Below are positions 1 to 11,140 of a stretch of 64,000 nucleotides of DNA, one piece after another (the first letter of the stretch is position 1; each line of letters begins with the position of its first letter). The notes beneath the pieces were generated by a model, which saw only the letters and a list, made by a program, of their open reading frames with translations, was not told where the DNA came from and ran no database searches. Source of the DNA: Himantopus leucocephalus (lineage: Eukaryota > Chordata > Aves > Charadriiformes > Recurvirostridae); assembly GCA_003993805.1 (NCBI GenBank), contig RSEF01000003.1, forward strand, positions 45,576,693-45,640,692, written 5' to 3'. The position numbers and the translations under genes were made by a program.

Positions 1-3000
1 TCCCCTCCTGCTGTGCTTGGAGGTGAGTCCTAAAATCCCAATGAATCATTTTGCTTGTTTTGTGATGCCTTTTATTTTTTAATAGACACTTTGCCTTTTG
101 TTAATGACAAAGAAATGGCTCCTTCCATCTCTCCAAATAGCAGTAGCTGCTGCAAGCAGCGTGTGCGTCTCGTGGCTGATGGAGCAGCAGTGGGGTGTGC
201 ACCTGGCCCAGGGCAGAAGATGCCGATTTCAAATCGCTCTCTGTTTCTCCAAATGTCTGCGTCAGTTTTGTATAGCCTGCATTGCTGATAAGACATTTAC
301 ATGCCACACTGTGGGAGCCACAACCCACAGAAGTCTGATCCCTGCTTGCTGCATGCCCCTCCGGCTAAGGCTCTGAACACCATGGCTGGGTTAAAATGAT
401 TGCTCATGGGACTCCTAAATCCATATGTTTCAGGTGCTGAGTGCCTACAGCTCCCATTACTCAGAGCAGATACTGGGGCTATTCTGCGGCTCTGGGAAAT
501 TGAAGCCTTAGTTAACCACAGGATCACTTTGTGAAGGGCAGGAAGATGAGGAACTTGCTTTATTTCTGTCTGTGGTCTCAGGGAACAAGCTGTATTTTGG
601 GGAAGGAAGGGAACCCTCTCTTATAAGCACATCCATGAAAAGCAGCGGGTTGCTGAATCACTGTAAAGCTGGTACTGCTCCAGATTTGAAGCCTGGCTGG
701 AGGTACATGCAAGTGGCATAGTGGTTTGCAGTGTTTGCTGTTTCCTGCAGGACCAGGATGGTGTCTTGGCCTGGCCGAGGGAGGCACTGGCCAGAGATCC
801 AGCAAGGCCAAAGGGCTATGGGCCCTTTCATGCGCTGGGGCGTCCGTGTTGGACCCGTGCCCAGCCCAAGCACATTTGGCAGCCAAGTGAGTTCCTCCCA
901 TGGGACCCTCTGTCTCCACGGAGGCAAGAAATTCAAACAAGGTAGTACGCAAAGACACTCCCAATGGGAACTGTGCTTCAGGGGAGTAATTTGGGTCAAT
1001 TCCCAAGGACAGGAGTTATTTCCCAGTGAGCAGCAGAGATCTAGCTGGAAGTCAATGCTCTCCCAAATGCCAAGGTTTAGGAAGGTTTTTCACTCTGCTG
1101 GATGTAGACTTACTTCTTTCCAAGCACAGGTGGCTGGGAAGCACCTCATGTCACCAAGCAAGCCTTAAAGCATTGTGTTGCTCCTTTGGTGTGAACAAGG
1201 AATCCATAACTACAGCTTCAGCGACGACACTCACTGCTTACTAGTGTGCATTTTAGTGGCTTCTGAACTAATGTCAGTTTATCTCTTTCATGCAACATCT
1301 AAGTGGTAAAAGATCCAATAACCCTAGTAAGAGAGTAAGGGCATTGGCCTAGTGGTCTAAACACATGTTTGTTTTATCTCTGTACTCTGGGGCTGTAGAT
1401 ATAAATCTAGGCAAAACCGATACTGCCTTCCACCACTCAAACTGATAAACTGAGCAGTTTGCAGTGCAGAAGTGGCGGATACATGCAGTTCATGGTGTTT
1501 CTTATAAAAATAGGGGTTTACTTGGAAGGACTCTGAATAAATCTCCTTTTCTCCGAATCAGACTCGTCTGCGGCATGTACTTTGACTTCAGCTCCTTAGC
1601 TTTCTTGATATGCAGTGTGCAATGTTGTGCATGAATTTTCAAGACTCTGAGGGTTTCTGGGCTGTATAAATGTAACTATGATTAATTCAGAACAGCACTG
1701 CAGTTCTTTCAAAGACATGAACAGCTCCTGCTCTTTCCATGTCTGTCTTGGTCTTTATGCATGCATTCACAAAATAAGCCCACTGTTCTGTCATTTGTGA
1801 TGCTGGCAGGCTCCCTTCCAGCACTCTGTATGCACCTCATTTACTTTTTCGGAAAAGTCTTTCCATGATAAACAAATCCCACCAGGATTAGTTGTGTGAC
1901 CTTGAAGAGGATGTCCTCTGGTGCCAGTGGAGGTGGTTCATTTGCAGAGGTCTCCCTTCAGCCTGGTGCCATTCACTGCACCAAACCGCATGGGTTTTGC
2001 CATCCCTCAGCACTGCGGCTGTTTACCTTGGACATATCACTAGAAAGAGCGATGGGGCTGTTTTTTTCTGAAGCAGAGGTGGAGGAAGCCCCTGTCCATG
2101 CCCAGCAATATCCTCTGGCAATGGGCTTTGAGTGTGTCATAGCTGCTGAGAAAGTTTCACTCTTCCTGGGGAAACTGGCCTCTGCTGTTGCTGTGGGACT
2201 ACCTGGTTGTCCTGACAGAAATGTACAGTGGCACCTTCACATACCTGCATTAACCTTCACGTGAAGAATGAAAACCATGTTGCCAGCCTGGATGACTGGA
2301 TTCTTGTGATCCCTAACTCTGTAATGGATCAGCATTATTTATCTTGTTCTTGCAGTTTGGGCAGGCTTAACATAACAATTGTTCAACATTCAGGTCAGAA
2401 ATCTTTGTCAGAGTCAGGGATAGACTACAGATGTCCTCAGCTTCATGGTTGAGCATTAACTAGGAAAGCCAGGGACCTTCTTCAGTAAGCGAATTCTGTA
2501 AGTGCCAGCCCAGCACTATTAACCAAAAATCAAAGCATTGGTGCTGTAGCGGCTCGTTTGCAATATAACAGCTGAGTATGGGCACATTTTTTGGTGACCT
2601 CAGGGGGAGTTTTGCATGTAGATGAAGGGTAATAAATGGTGCCTTGCTTTGATATGGAACAAAACAATAAATCGTTCTGGTGTAAGTAGCAACAAATCTA
2701 CACTGTGATGGTTTGTCACATGGTGTGTGTTCTTGAAGAACAGCTGAACATCAACTAAGAGGAAGCTCCCATCATGGAACGTAGGAAACAGCTTTCACAG
2801 GTGACTGTAGGGACCAGAGATTTCAAAGCAAAGAACAAGATAGGAGAAAATCTTGTTTTGAGCACCTGGCTGCTCTCTGTACCTATTCTTGTAAAACAAA
2901 GGTGTTTACAGAGCACAAGGGCAGAGAATAAAAGAACAAACAAGATGGTGCCCTGCATTTTGAGAGTCCCTGCAAATACCTCTGAACCACTGAGGGCTGC

Positions 3001-3286
3001 TATACTCCAGCTTTGCCTTCCCTTCCAGGAGGAATGCAATAACGCTAGTAAGGAAACGTACCTGCAGTTTACAAGCCACCAAGCATACCCAAGGCTGTCA
3101 GCACGAAGACTTTTGTGGCAAAACCTAGTTTGCAACCATCAGTGCCTGTTCATAATTGCCAAACCCTGGTGCAGCACTTTCCCTGCCTGTTGGGAAGTGT
3201 GCGTGTTGTGTTCAGATTTGGCTTAGAGCCCAGAGCAGTCTGGGTTTTGTTTTCATTTTGCATGAACATGGAGAAGATTTTCCAGT
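1..3286. other. Unique non-coding sequence, no gene recognised
   Basis: I see no exon, repeat family or RNA gene that I can support here. Frames reach about 150 codons (near 2774-3226), but they overlap frames on the other strand and show no domain or biased composition. A consensus-like splice donor (GTGAGT) lies at 22-27, but nothing upstream shows coding potential. Confidence 0.6.
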
Positions 3287-3288
3287 AG

Positions 3289-3425
3289 GATGGATGGCTT
3301 AGCAGATAATGCACTGGCCTTTCAAAGTTGGGAACGTGGTCTGGGTTCAGCTTGAGGTCTCAAGCAAAATGATATTACTGGTCTAGGCAATTCACAGTCA
3401 TTTTTGGACAATATTTTGTAAGCTA
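3289..3425 (+). repeat. Possible tRNA-derived SINE fragment
   Basis: A string resembling a pol III A box (TGGCTTAGCAGA, from 3295) is followed about 50 bp later by a B-box-like string (GGTTCAGCTT, 3344-3353). The spacing suits a tRNA-derived SINE head. The text between them resembles tRNA-headed amniote SINEs. No cloverleaf or poly-A tail is clear, so this is a decayed copy at best, not a functional tRNA gene. Confidence 0.3.
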
Positions 3426-4451
3426 TAGGTTTGTCTCTGATTGCCTCGCATAGATTTACTGTATTTAGAGCACAATGTTAGCAAGGGCATGGTGTTATGT
3501 CAGTCCTAGTTACCTCCAGCAAACATGACAGTCCTGCCTCTGGCCTGCCATTCCCAGTTCTGGTGAAGCAAAGGGATGCTTATTATGTCTGCCAAATAGC
3601 CATAGTTTATTAGCTTAAATATTTCCTCAGCAAGGTGGTCCTGCCTCTGTCCCCATTGGCTTGCTGGGAGTTTTGCTGTTAGCAACAGTGGGAGTAAGAC
3701 TGTAACTCACTATTTCACCAGGAGAAAACATGAACTGTGAATCCCGGGGCAGTATGAGCAGCATCCTTAGGGCTCATGGCTGTAAGTTTGCACTGAACTC
3801 AGCGTGGTCAGGGTGTGTATCATTAGGTGTTTGAATGGATGATGAGACTGCAGGATTCCCATGCAATGGGCCTCAGGGATTGCCTGCAGTGGTGATGGCT
3901 CCTGAACCCCACCTAAGAGAAAAGCTCTCTGCCCTTGCGTGCACTATCGATCAACAGCAAGCAACACAACAAATATCTGTTGCAAGCATTCCTGGAGCGC
4001 TGACAAGAGTGCTTCTTCCAGCCAGTATAGCCTTCATCGAGGTACATGACAGGACTTACCCAAGATAAGGACAGCTATGAACAGCTGATTGTTGGCACAC
4101 AGGGCTGTTTCAGTACTGTGCTCCATTTTTGTGAAAGGCAATGCTTCACCTTCTCAGAAAAGCTTTCTCAAGCTTGTTGCAACATCCGTTAGCCAGCGTT
4201 GCTGCTCCTGTCTGACGCAAGCATGCTATGTGATGCTGCAGAGGATGGGTGCACGTCAGTGGAAGAGCTGACCCTGCTTGCCCTGATCTTAAACTCTGAG
4301 CTGACGGGAGACACGCTGGTTTAGGTCTGGAAATCATAGCTCTGTTAGTGTGGTGCTAAGCTGGAGACAGCATGCATCGAGTGCTATTCCTGTGAGTTCA
4401 CCTACAAGACCTTCCTTCCTTTCTGGCAAAAACTGAGACCTCTGCCTGTAT
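3426..4451. other. Unique non-coding sequence
   Basis: No gene or repeat recognised. Open frames are all under about 80 codons and featureless. Confidence 0.5.
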
Positions 4452-4509
4452 ATCGGGGGTTGGACTAGATGATCTCCAGAGGTCCCTTCCAACCNAAAAA
4501 AAAAAAAAA
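4452..4509 (+). mobile_element. CR1 3'-end fragment followed by N and poly-A
   Basis: Bases 4458-4494 match the conserved CR1 3' tail in plus orientation (the TTGGACTAGATGATCTCC block followed by the AGGTCCCTTCCAACC block). CR1 is a non-LTR retrotransposon common in birds and reptiles, and copies are usually cut short at the 5' end. Only the last 45 bases or so are recognisable here. A single N at 4495 and fourteen A residues (4496-4509) replace the usual short octamer repeats, so the true terminus is unresolved. The A run may be an assembly join or an unrelated homopolymer. Confidence 0.75.
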
Positions 4510-7500
4510 GGCCCAGACCCAAACCAGCTGATTAACTTTCATCATCAAATAGTGTTATTGGGACCCAGGTACAGCAGGCACCATTGCTAAAGCAGACCAA
4601 AGGCATGACAGATGGTTTAATCTAATCGCAAAACGTAGGTAATGTGCTACTGTGTTAACTCCTCAGTTGCTGGATTCAGGAATAACTCCTCTGCAGTTGA
4701 GTCCCCCCAGTTCCATTGTTATTATGGTGTGACTGGGAGGCAGGGACCACCAGTGAAATAATCACTTTCACCTGGACCAGCATAAACCAGAGCTTTATGG
4801 GGGAACAGATGCAGGATTCAGGCTGCCCCCCATTAAAGGTCTGACAAAAGAAAACCGGCCAATCAACCAAGAACAACGGTGTACACGAACCAAAAATCTG
4901 GGTTCGTTAGAGTTTGTGAGAGCAACCCCCACAGGGCTTGCCAAAAACATGAAGGTATCGCCTGCCCTGCACCCCGAGGATGGGATATCTCTTGCAGCTA
5001 TGTGGGGACCGAGACAGCAGTCAGCTCTGCCTCTCCTCAGGGGCAACCCTCCTGAGTACCCATCTCTTCTTTGCCTCTCTCCTGGGGTTTTTTCAGGACA
5101 GGTTAATCCTTTTCTTCCATCTCAGGGCTTTTCTACTTATTTGCAATCATTTCCCCATGAATTTTTAACCCAGCAAATTGCTGTTACTGGCCACAGTTGC
5201 CTGGCATTGATCTGGTGCCATCAGCGAGCACACAGCATTTGTACTAGCTGTGGACTGCTCCCCGCTTTCCAAAACAGTCCATGGCATTTGGATCTGCAGT
5301 CTTTCTCTGCCCCTCACCCCCCTTGATGTGACCAAATCTCACTTACGTCATTCAGTGAAGCTTGTCCTGATTGAATATTTGTTAATCCTCCAGAAAAACA
5401 GCACTTTCTTCAGAGAGCCATACCTGTTAGGTCACTGATGGGCTGAGGCCACTGCCCATTCCCCCTGATTGTTCTTTGCTTCCCTGCCCCTCTCTCTGTC
5501 TCTCTCTGTCATTCCTAATCTAAGTGAAAATCCTGCTAGGCAGGGGCCATCCTTACTTACTGGTTTTGTACAGCGGGTAACCCACTGGCTTTGTGGTCTA
5601 CTATTAGAAACACAGTCAGCTACACTAACATTTTTGATAAAGGGGAATAATAGGATTATTCATTATGCCATTCTTTTTCCAATAATTTGCTAATATGTTT
5701 TATGTAACATATGCACAAAGGTCTCATCAATTTCTAGGTCAGCTTCCTTTGATTTAGGCTTTCAGGAGATGGAGTCATTCAAACAAAAATGCCCTTATGA
5801 ATTATGAGTGCCTTTTTGTGCCCAACAGGTAAAGTGAAAATTGAGCGTCACCACGTAAGCATTGACAAGTGCAGTCCTGCAAACAGCGATGCTCTTGTGT
5901 ACCGCTCTTTTACTTCATTTCCCCTCTGTTGTCAGGACTAGTGTCACTCTGAAGTGCTGACACAGTGCTCCCAACTGACCATGGCTCTGCTGAGTCAGGA
6001 GGAGAAACAGAAGAGAGACTGTAAGGCAGGATACCCTCTTAAGTTTGTCAGGTTTGATAGGTCGTTGGGTTCATATAATACCTGAGTTGGCACTTCTACC
6101 CCATGCTTTGCCCTTCTGTGCAGTTCATACTAGTATTTGGACTCTCTTAGACGTCCTTTGTGTGCAAAACTCCAGAGTTCTGGGATCTTCAACTTTTTCA
6201 TCTAAGCTTGGCTTCCTCTTTTATTGTTTGGGTTTGTTAACTGGCTGCTGTCATCCTTCTCAAGTCCCAACAACCATTTTTCATACCCCTTGTTTTTTTT
6301 CCACAGGAAAGCCAGGAAGAAAGGCGTTTTCAGCAAGGTCTCCCTCCTTGCTGGGTTTCGTGCACAGACTTTAATCATTGCCTTGCCTGGAAAAGGGAAA
6401 GAGCTTTTCTTAGAACGTCCTACTGCGGCATGCAAAGACTTCCCCCCTTCTCCCTTCCTACTCATTAAAGCACAATTGTTGACTGCTCTGGGGTCCCTGT
6501 GGGTAAAGCCTGTTTGTAATGTCAATTACCTTGAGTTTATGAGTTAAGAGCTGTTGCCGGTCCTCTGGAAAAAGGAATCCTTCATTTAGCTGTCACTGGC
6601 ATAGACTGCAGTTCACTCGGCCAAGAGGAAATGGGGATTAAAGGCCTGCTCCTGCTCCTGCTGGAGGCGGTGGCATGGCTCCTGGTGAGAACAATGGGAG
6701 CAGACCCCGGCCTCAGAGGAGAGGGTGGTCCTGGCTAGGGTGCTCCCCTGCTCCCCCTCTCCCCCAAGTGAATGATGATAATTACTGCAGGAGCGTCTGT
6801 TTGGTGCACTTCCTCCAATTGTTCCCAAGCTCTTATTTTGGTTGGTGCTCAGAAAGGGTAATTTGTTTAGCTGGATAGCAAAGCTTGTCTAGAATGACTT
6901 AATGTGTTCCTGAAACACTTGAAAAGGTGGGTGATCACCTCGGGGAGAGGCAGAGAGAGTGGCTGAACAGAGGCTCTTTGCATGTTTTGGCCCGTCCTGG
7001 TCGAAGTGATAAGGACGGTTGACAATGTTGGTGGCACAGGGCCACATTTTTGATGAGGTATAAAAAGCTGTGACCTCATTTCCAGCCAGAAACCTATACT
7101 GGGATACCCAGAGAAAGCTTTCACGAACTTTTTTTGAGGAATTAGGTGGTTCACCTTGCCACTAACCAGGCTTTTTGAAGGGCAGTTGCTTTGATAAAAG
7201 ATCACTTTTTGTTTGACACCTTGGGCAACTGGATCCAGCAGAGCCCTTGGCTAGGGATGCTGTGGGAGGATACTTCAGGCTCTCTGAAGAGTAAGTGGCA
7301 CAATCCACCATCTGGGCTGGTTCCCTGTTGCTTTGGGGACGTATATTTAGTGCACTGTTTTTCTGTTAGGGGAGTGACAGGCTGCTAGAACATGAAAGAG
7401 GGAGGTCCTGTCAGTGAACCAAAGCTAATGAAGGCCCAATCACGTAACTTTTCACCCCAGGTGCCTTCATTGTCATTGGAATGTGCAACTCTAGTGAGAA

Positions 7501-9514
7501 GGAAAAAACTCCATTTGTTTCAGTTTTTGAACACCTGACTGTCTTTATCATGCCACAATGTGTTGGTACAATCAAGTAGGTTTGCAGGCTGGTGTGCAAA
7601 GCCTTGCTTGCAAATGCTTCCTCTGCTGCTGGTAAAGCACTGGCTGTTTGTGTTTGTTCTTCTGTCATGGGAATGTTTTTGGAAACATCCTCAATAACAG
7701 CTGAGACTTACTTGCTGAGAAAAACAGGAGCTCCACACTACAGTCACAAACTCAAGTATCAACAGTTGGAAAGTGCAGTGATTTTTTCTGTAGCAGAAGA
7801 TATTCTCACCCCAGGGGACCAAACCTGTTAATAATGACTCTCCTTTGTATTTCTTTTCACCTTCCATCCAAAGGCCTTAAGTTGCTGAGCAGGCATGAAA
7901 CAAACCTCCGAACACCTCCAGTGAAGAATTCTAGAGTTACTGCTTTTCTCTTTAGAGAAAGGATGTCAAGGTACAGAAAGAAAAGCGAATGCTTAAAGTT
8001 GTGGTGCGGAGATGTAAACCCTGATGGGAGATGAAAGCGAAAGCAGCTTCCACATCTGAGTCTCCTAGGCGTTTTGTGTTGGAGACATGGAATGATCTCC
8101 TTCCAGCTTAAATGGCCTCTTCCAGCTCCCTTGTCCTCAGATAGCAGCATGTTTCTGTTGAACTCCTCTTGGCAGAGTGATGGGCTTTTTTTTTGAGCTC
8201 TGAATTGCCATGTCTGTTCCTCACTTGAAGGGAGTCACTGACGATGCATAGGCTGTATTACAACCTTAATAAAAACTGAGCACTTTCAAGATCATCTTGA
8301 GAAATTCAGAAACGTTACAACATCAGCTGTATTTTGTAATCAGCCATGAGTGCCTTTTGAGGACTCAGTTCCTGTGGAGCCCCAAAATTCAATGGCTTTA
8401 GGTTTATGATTTCATTGTAAGAGTCACCTAAGACCCTGCAAAGAGTGCTTTGCTTTGAGGCGGGGAATACCTCACTACTCTTGCACAGTTCTTAGGTTTC
8501 TCTAGTTCCAGGCAGCAAAAGTTCCAGTGAAAGACTTTCAGACGTGCTGAAAATGTATTTCAGTGGCATCAGCTAAATAACCCGACCCAAGATTTGGTTC
8601 CCAACCCAAAGATCTCTACTTTGTTAAAGAAACTTCCCGAGCCTTCTGAATTTCAGAAAGAAAATATTAAAGGGTCGAGGTAGTTTTCACCCACCACTTT
8701 TTGTTTTCACCTGATTGTGCGAGTCTCCTCTGTGTAGTGCTTTTGCATATGAGCAAGTAGCAGCAGCACAGCACATCACCATGTGTCAGCTGAGCCATGG
8801 CAACCTCAGTAGCTGTTTGCCGTGTACGCTTTTGGTCTGCCCCAGATGTGAGGTAATGCCGTTTAGCTGAAAACTTGATGAAAGAAACTTAAACTGAAAC
8901 AGATTAAAAACGCAGAGTAGGACAGTTCCAGAGATTTGGTTGACATATAGTAACTCCTCAAGCCCCGTACACAGCCGTGTGTCGGAACCCTTGACCTGCT
9001 TGCTCACAAAACTCAGTCTGTTGACTGCACACGCACACAGGTTGCGATGTGCAGCCAGAACTTTTTGAAAGACACTAACCCCGGTGAGGCCAGCCGGCTG
9101 CCTTCTTCCTTCTGTGCTCTCAGGCAGATGGTGATTTTTCTGGATGCAGCTGAAAGGATTGATTGGTCTGATCCTACCAAATGTGTTGATGATATGGTGA
9201 GGTGTGTTTATGTCAATATATGTTGACTGGGCACTTTCTCATTTCCGCTGATCCTGGCTAGCAATTGAGCTATGTAATTCTGTCAGTAGCAGCATCTTGA
9301 AAGTAACACAGGCAGGGCAGAAAATGTGTGCTGCTCACTGAAAACAAAACAACATCAGGCTGTAGTTATTTTGTATACCAGTTTCTCCAGAGTGAAACAA
9401 TACTGGATATTTTTATCTAAGCAGGACATATTTTGATGAGGAGCCATGGGGTCTAGGGTTCAGAGGGCAAGAGCGGGAGTTGCAAAGGATCTCGCCGTGC
9501 TGTAATCCTTCCTG
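4510..9514. other. Unique non-coding sequence
   Basis: About 5 kb without a supportable gene. It holds a short TCTCTCTG repeat (5491-5510) and several frames of 60-112 codons with no domain signature. Nothing else stood out. Confidence 0.5.
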
Positions 9515-9600
9515 AGCCATGGGCTTGCAGGGTGACCTTGGGTGTGACACTTGATCACTCTGCTCAACTTTAGGCAAGAGGCAGCCAGACTGTCCCCTGC
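9515..9600 (+). repeat. MIR-like SINE core fragment
   Basis: The stretch reads like the conserved core of MIR-type SINEs, which contains a GTGACCTTGGG block followed by a CACTT-rich stretch and a CTCA-rich stretch. Here GTGACCTTGGG is followed by ACACTTGATCACTCTGC. The upstream tRNA-like head is too diverged to delimit. The family assignment is from memory of the consensus and is tentative. Confidence 0.35.
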
Positions 9601-10714
9601 CAGCCCAAATGTCACGGTGTCCAGCTTTTTAAGTGATGTTTCCCTTTCCCTAGCAGAAGTATCTATTGATAAGTTATTATGCAATGATCAATACGTGGCT
9701 CCTGGTGCATCGCTAGTTAGTAATCAACATCATTATGGGTGCTGTGAATTTTAAAGATTTGCCAGAGGAAAGTTCATTGTTAATAACAATGGGCTGGTGT
9801 ATTAAGTGGATGTGGATTTTGGGTGCTCCATTGACAGATTCTGCCGTTTTGCCTTGGGACTTGCTCTCTTGATGTTTACTGTTTCCTCACAGTGATACAG
9901 CTGAGAAAATGCTTAATCATGGTTTGTCAAGGTTTGTAAGATAAGATTATTCTGAAGTAAACCCGCTTTTTTTTTAAAAGACAACATCAGTGTTTTTAGA
10001 CTAGGAAAAGCAAGTGTGGTTACTTAGAGGCTGGTAGCTCACCCCAGAGGGAGGAAGCAATGTGGTGCTTACACAGAGGCACCCAGTGCACTTCTCCATG
10101 CCCGCCTGGCATGCAGCTCCCACTCCTGAAGGGTGCAGCTCTCCCTTAGATGTCCTGGACACCGAAAGACATCCAAAATGGCACTGGGCACCTGTGGGTT
10201 GGACTCAATCTAGTGGCCTGATTTTAAGAGGTGTGGAAAAATCACAGCACTGGTGAAGTTGAGGTAGAAGACAAATGTATTTAACCCATTTTTTAGGTTA
10301 GTTATTTGGCTTTATTGGGCTTGTTCACTATCTGCAGTGAAAAACAGCTGAAGACAGTGGGTCAGTGAAAACCGTTTCTAATTGTATGCAAATGGGAGGA
10401 CTGCCAAAACTACCAATAGTGGCAGAGCCTCCTTTGGAGGAAGAGATAACTCTAGATGTTGGCTGGCACTGCGGTCAAGGGGACCCTCCTTCCTGCACGA
10501 TGAAATGCACGCTTGTGACAAGAGTTAGGAGGAACTTGTGGGAGTAGGACGTGCTGCTTATCAGAGTAGGTTGGCTGGTCTCAAAGTTTGCCATGAATAG
10601 ATGAACAATAGTTAAAGTGGACTGCCCTTATCTATACCAACCCATTGGTGATAGCCAGAATTTGGTTGCCTAATTTAACTCCTCATGCTTGTGGAAATCA
10701 GGATGAGATTTTCT
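9601..10714. other. Unique non-coding sequence
   Basis: No gene or repeat recognised in this 1.1 kb. Confidence 0.5.
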
Positions 10715-11140
10715 AGAATCATAGAATCATAGAATTGTTAAGGTTGGAAGGGACCTTTCAGATCATCAAGTCCAACCATTAACCTAACCTGACAAAACCA
10801 CATCTAAACCATATCCCCAAGTACCTTGTCTACCCTTTTTTTAAACACCTCCAGGGATGGTGAATCCACCACCTCCCTGGGCAGCCTATTCCAATGTTGA
10901 ATAACCCTTTCAGTGAAAAAATTTTTCCTAATATCCAACCTAAACCTCTCCTGGCTTAACTTTAACTCATTACCTCTCTTCCTATCATTTGTCACTAGGG
11001 AGAAGTGACAAAAAAGTATCTCAAAAGTAATCCCTTTATAGCACTTTCTTGCCCTTACTTCCATGATACCTGGACTGTCTTTTTTTTCAGTAGGGCTTTT
11101 GGCAAAGCTAAACAACTTTTCTGTAGCTCTTTTTGCCACT
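10715..11140 (-). mobile_element. 5'-truncated CR1 retrotransposon, antisense
   Basis: The element lies on the minus strand, with its 3' terminus at 10715. It starts (plus-strand view) with the tandem terminal repeats ATCATAGAATC, then the GGTTGGAAGGGACC block and the ATCAAGTCCAACC block, which together define the CR1 3' UTR. Upstream in element sense is the end of ORF2. CR1 copies typically lack the 5' part because reverse transcription stops early, and this copy keeps only about 0.4 kb. The internal boundary is uncertain because 11010-11140 is less CR1-like. Confidence 0.9.
10804..11139 (-). pseudogene. CR1 ORF2 C-terminal remnant
   Basis: This 111-codon open frame on the minus strand ends with the hallmark CR1 ORF2 C-terminus: [13 protein letters not shown], then [10 protein letters not shown], then [12 protein letters not shown] just before the stop. 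Full-length CR1 ORF2 encodes an apurinic-type endonuclease and a reverse transcriptase. Neither catalytic domain remains, because only the extreme C-terminal tail is kept, so the fragment cannot support retrotransposition. The frame is unbroken over its last 60 or so codons, which suggests a fairly young insertion compared with the element at 18.3 kb. The first 40-50 codons ([10 protein letters not shown] and neighbours) do not resemble CR1 clearly and may be flanking DNA or a divergent subfamily. The in-frame ATG is incidental. Confidence 0.8.

Noticed and set aside
1..27. Possible exon end with a GTGAGT donor at 22-27
   Set aside because: The 21 bases before it show no coding signal, and a lone donor-like hexamer is common by chance.
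1333..1420. A-box-like TGGCCTAGTGGT suggesting a SINE or tRNA
   Set aside because: No B box or cloverleaf follows at a suitable distance, so it is too weak to annotate.
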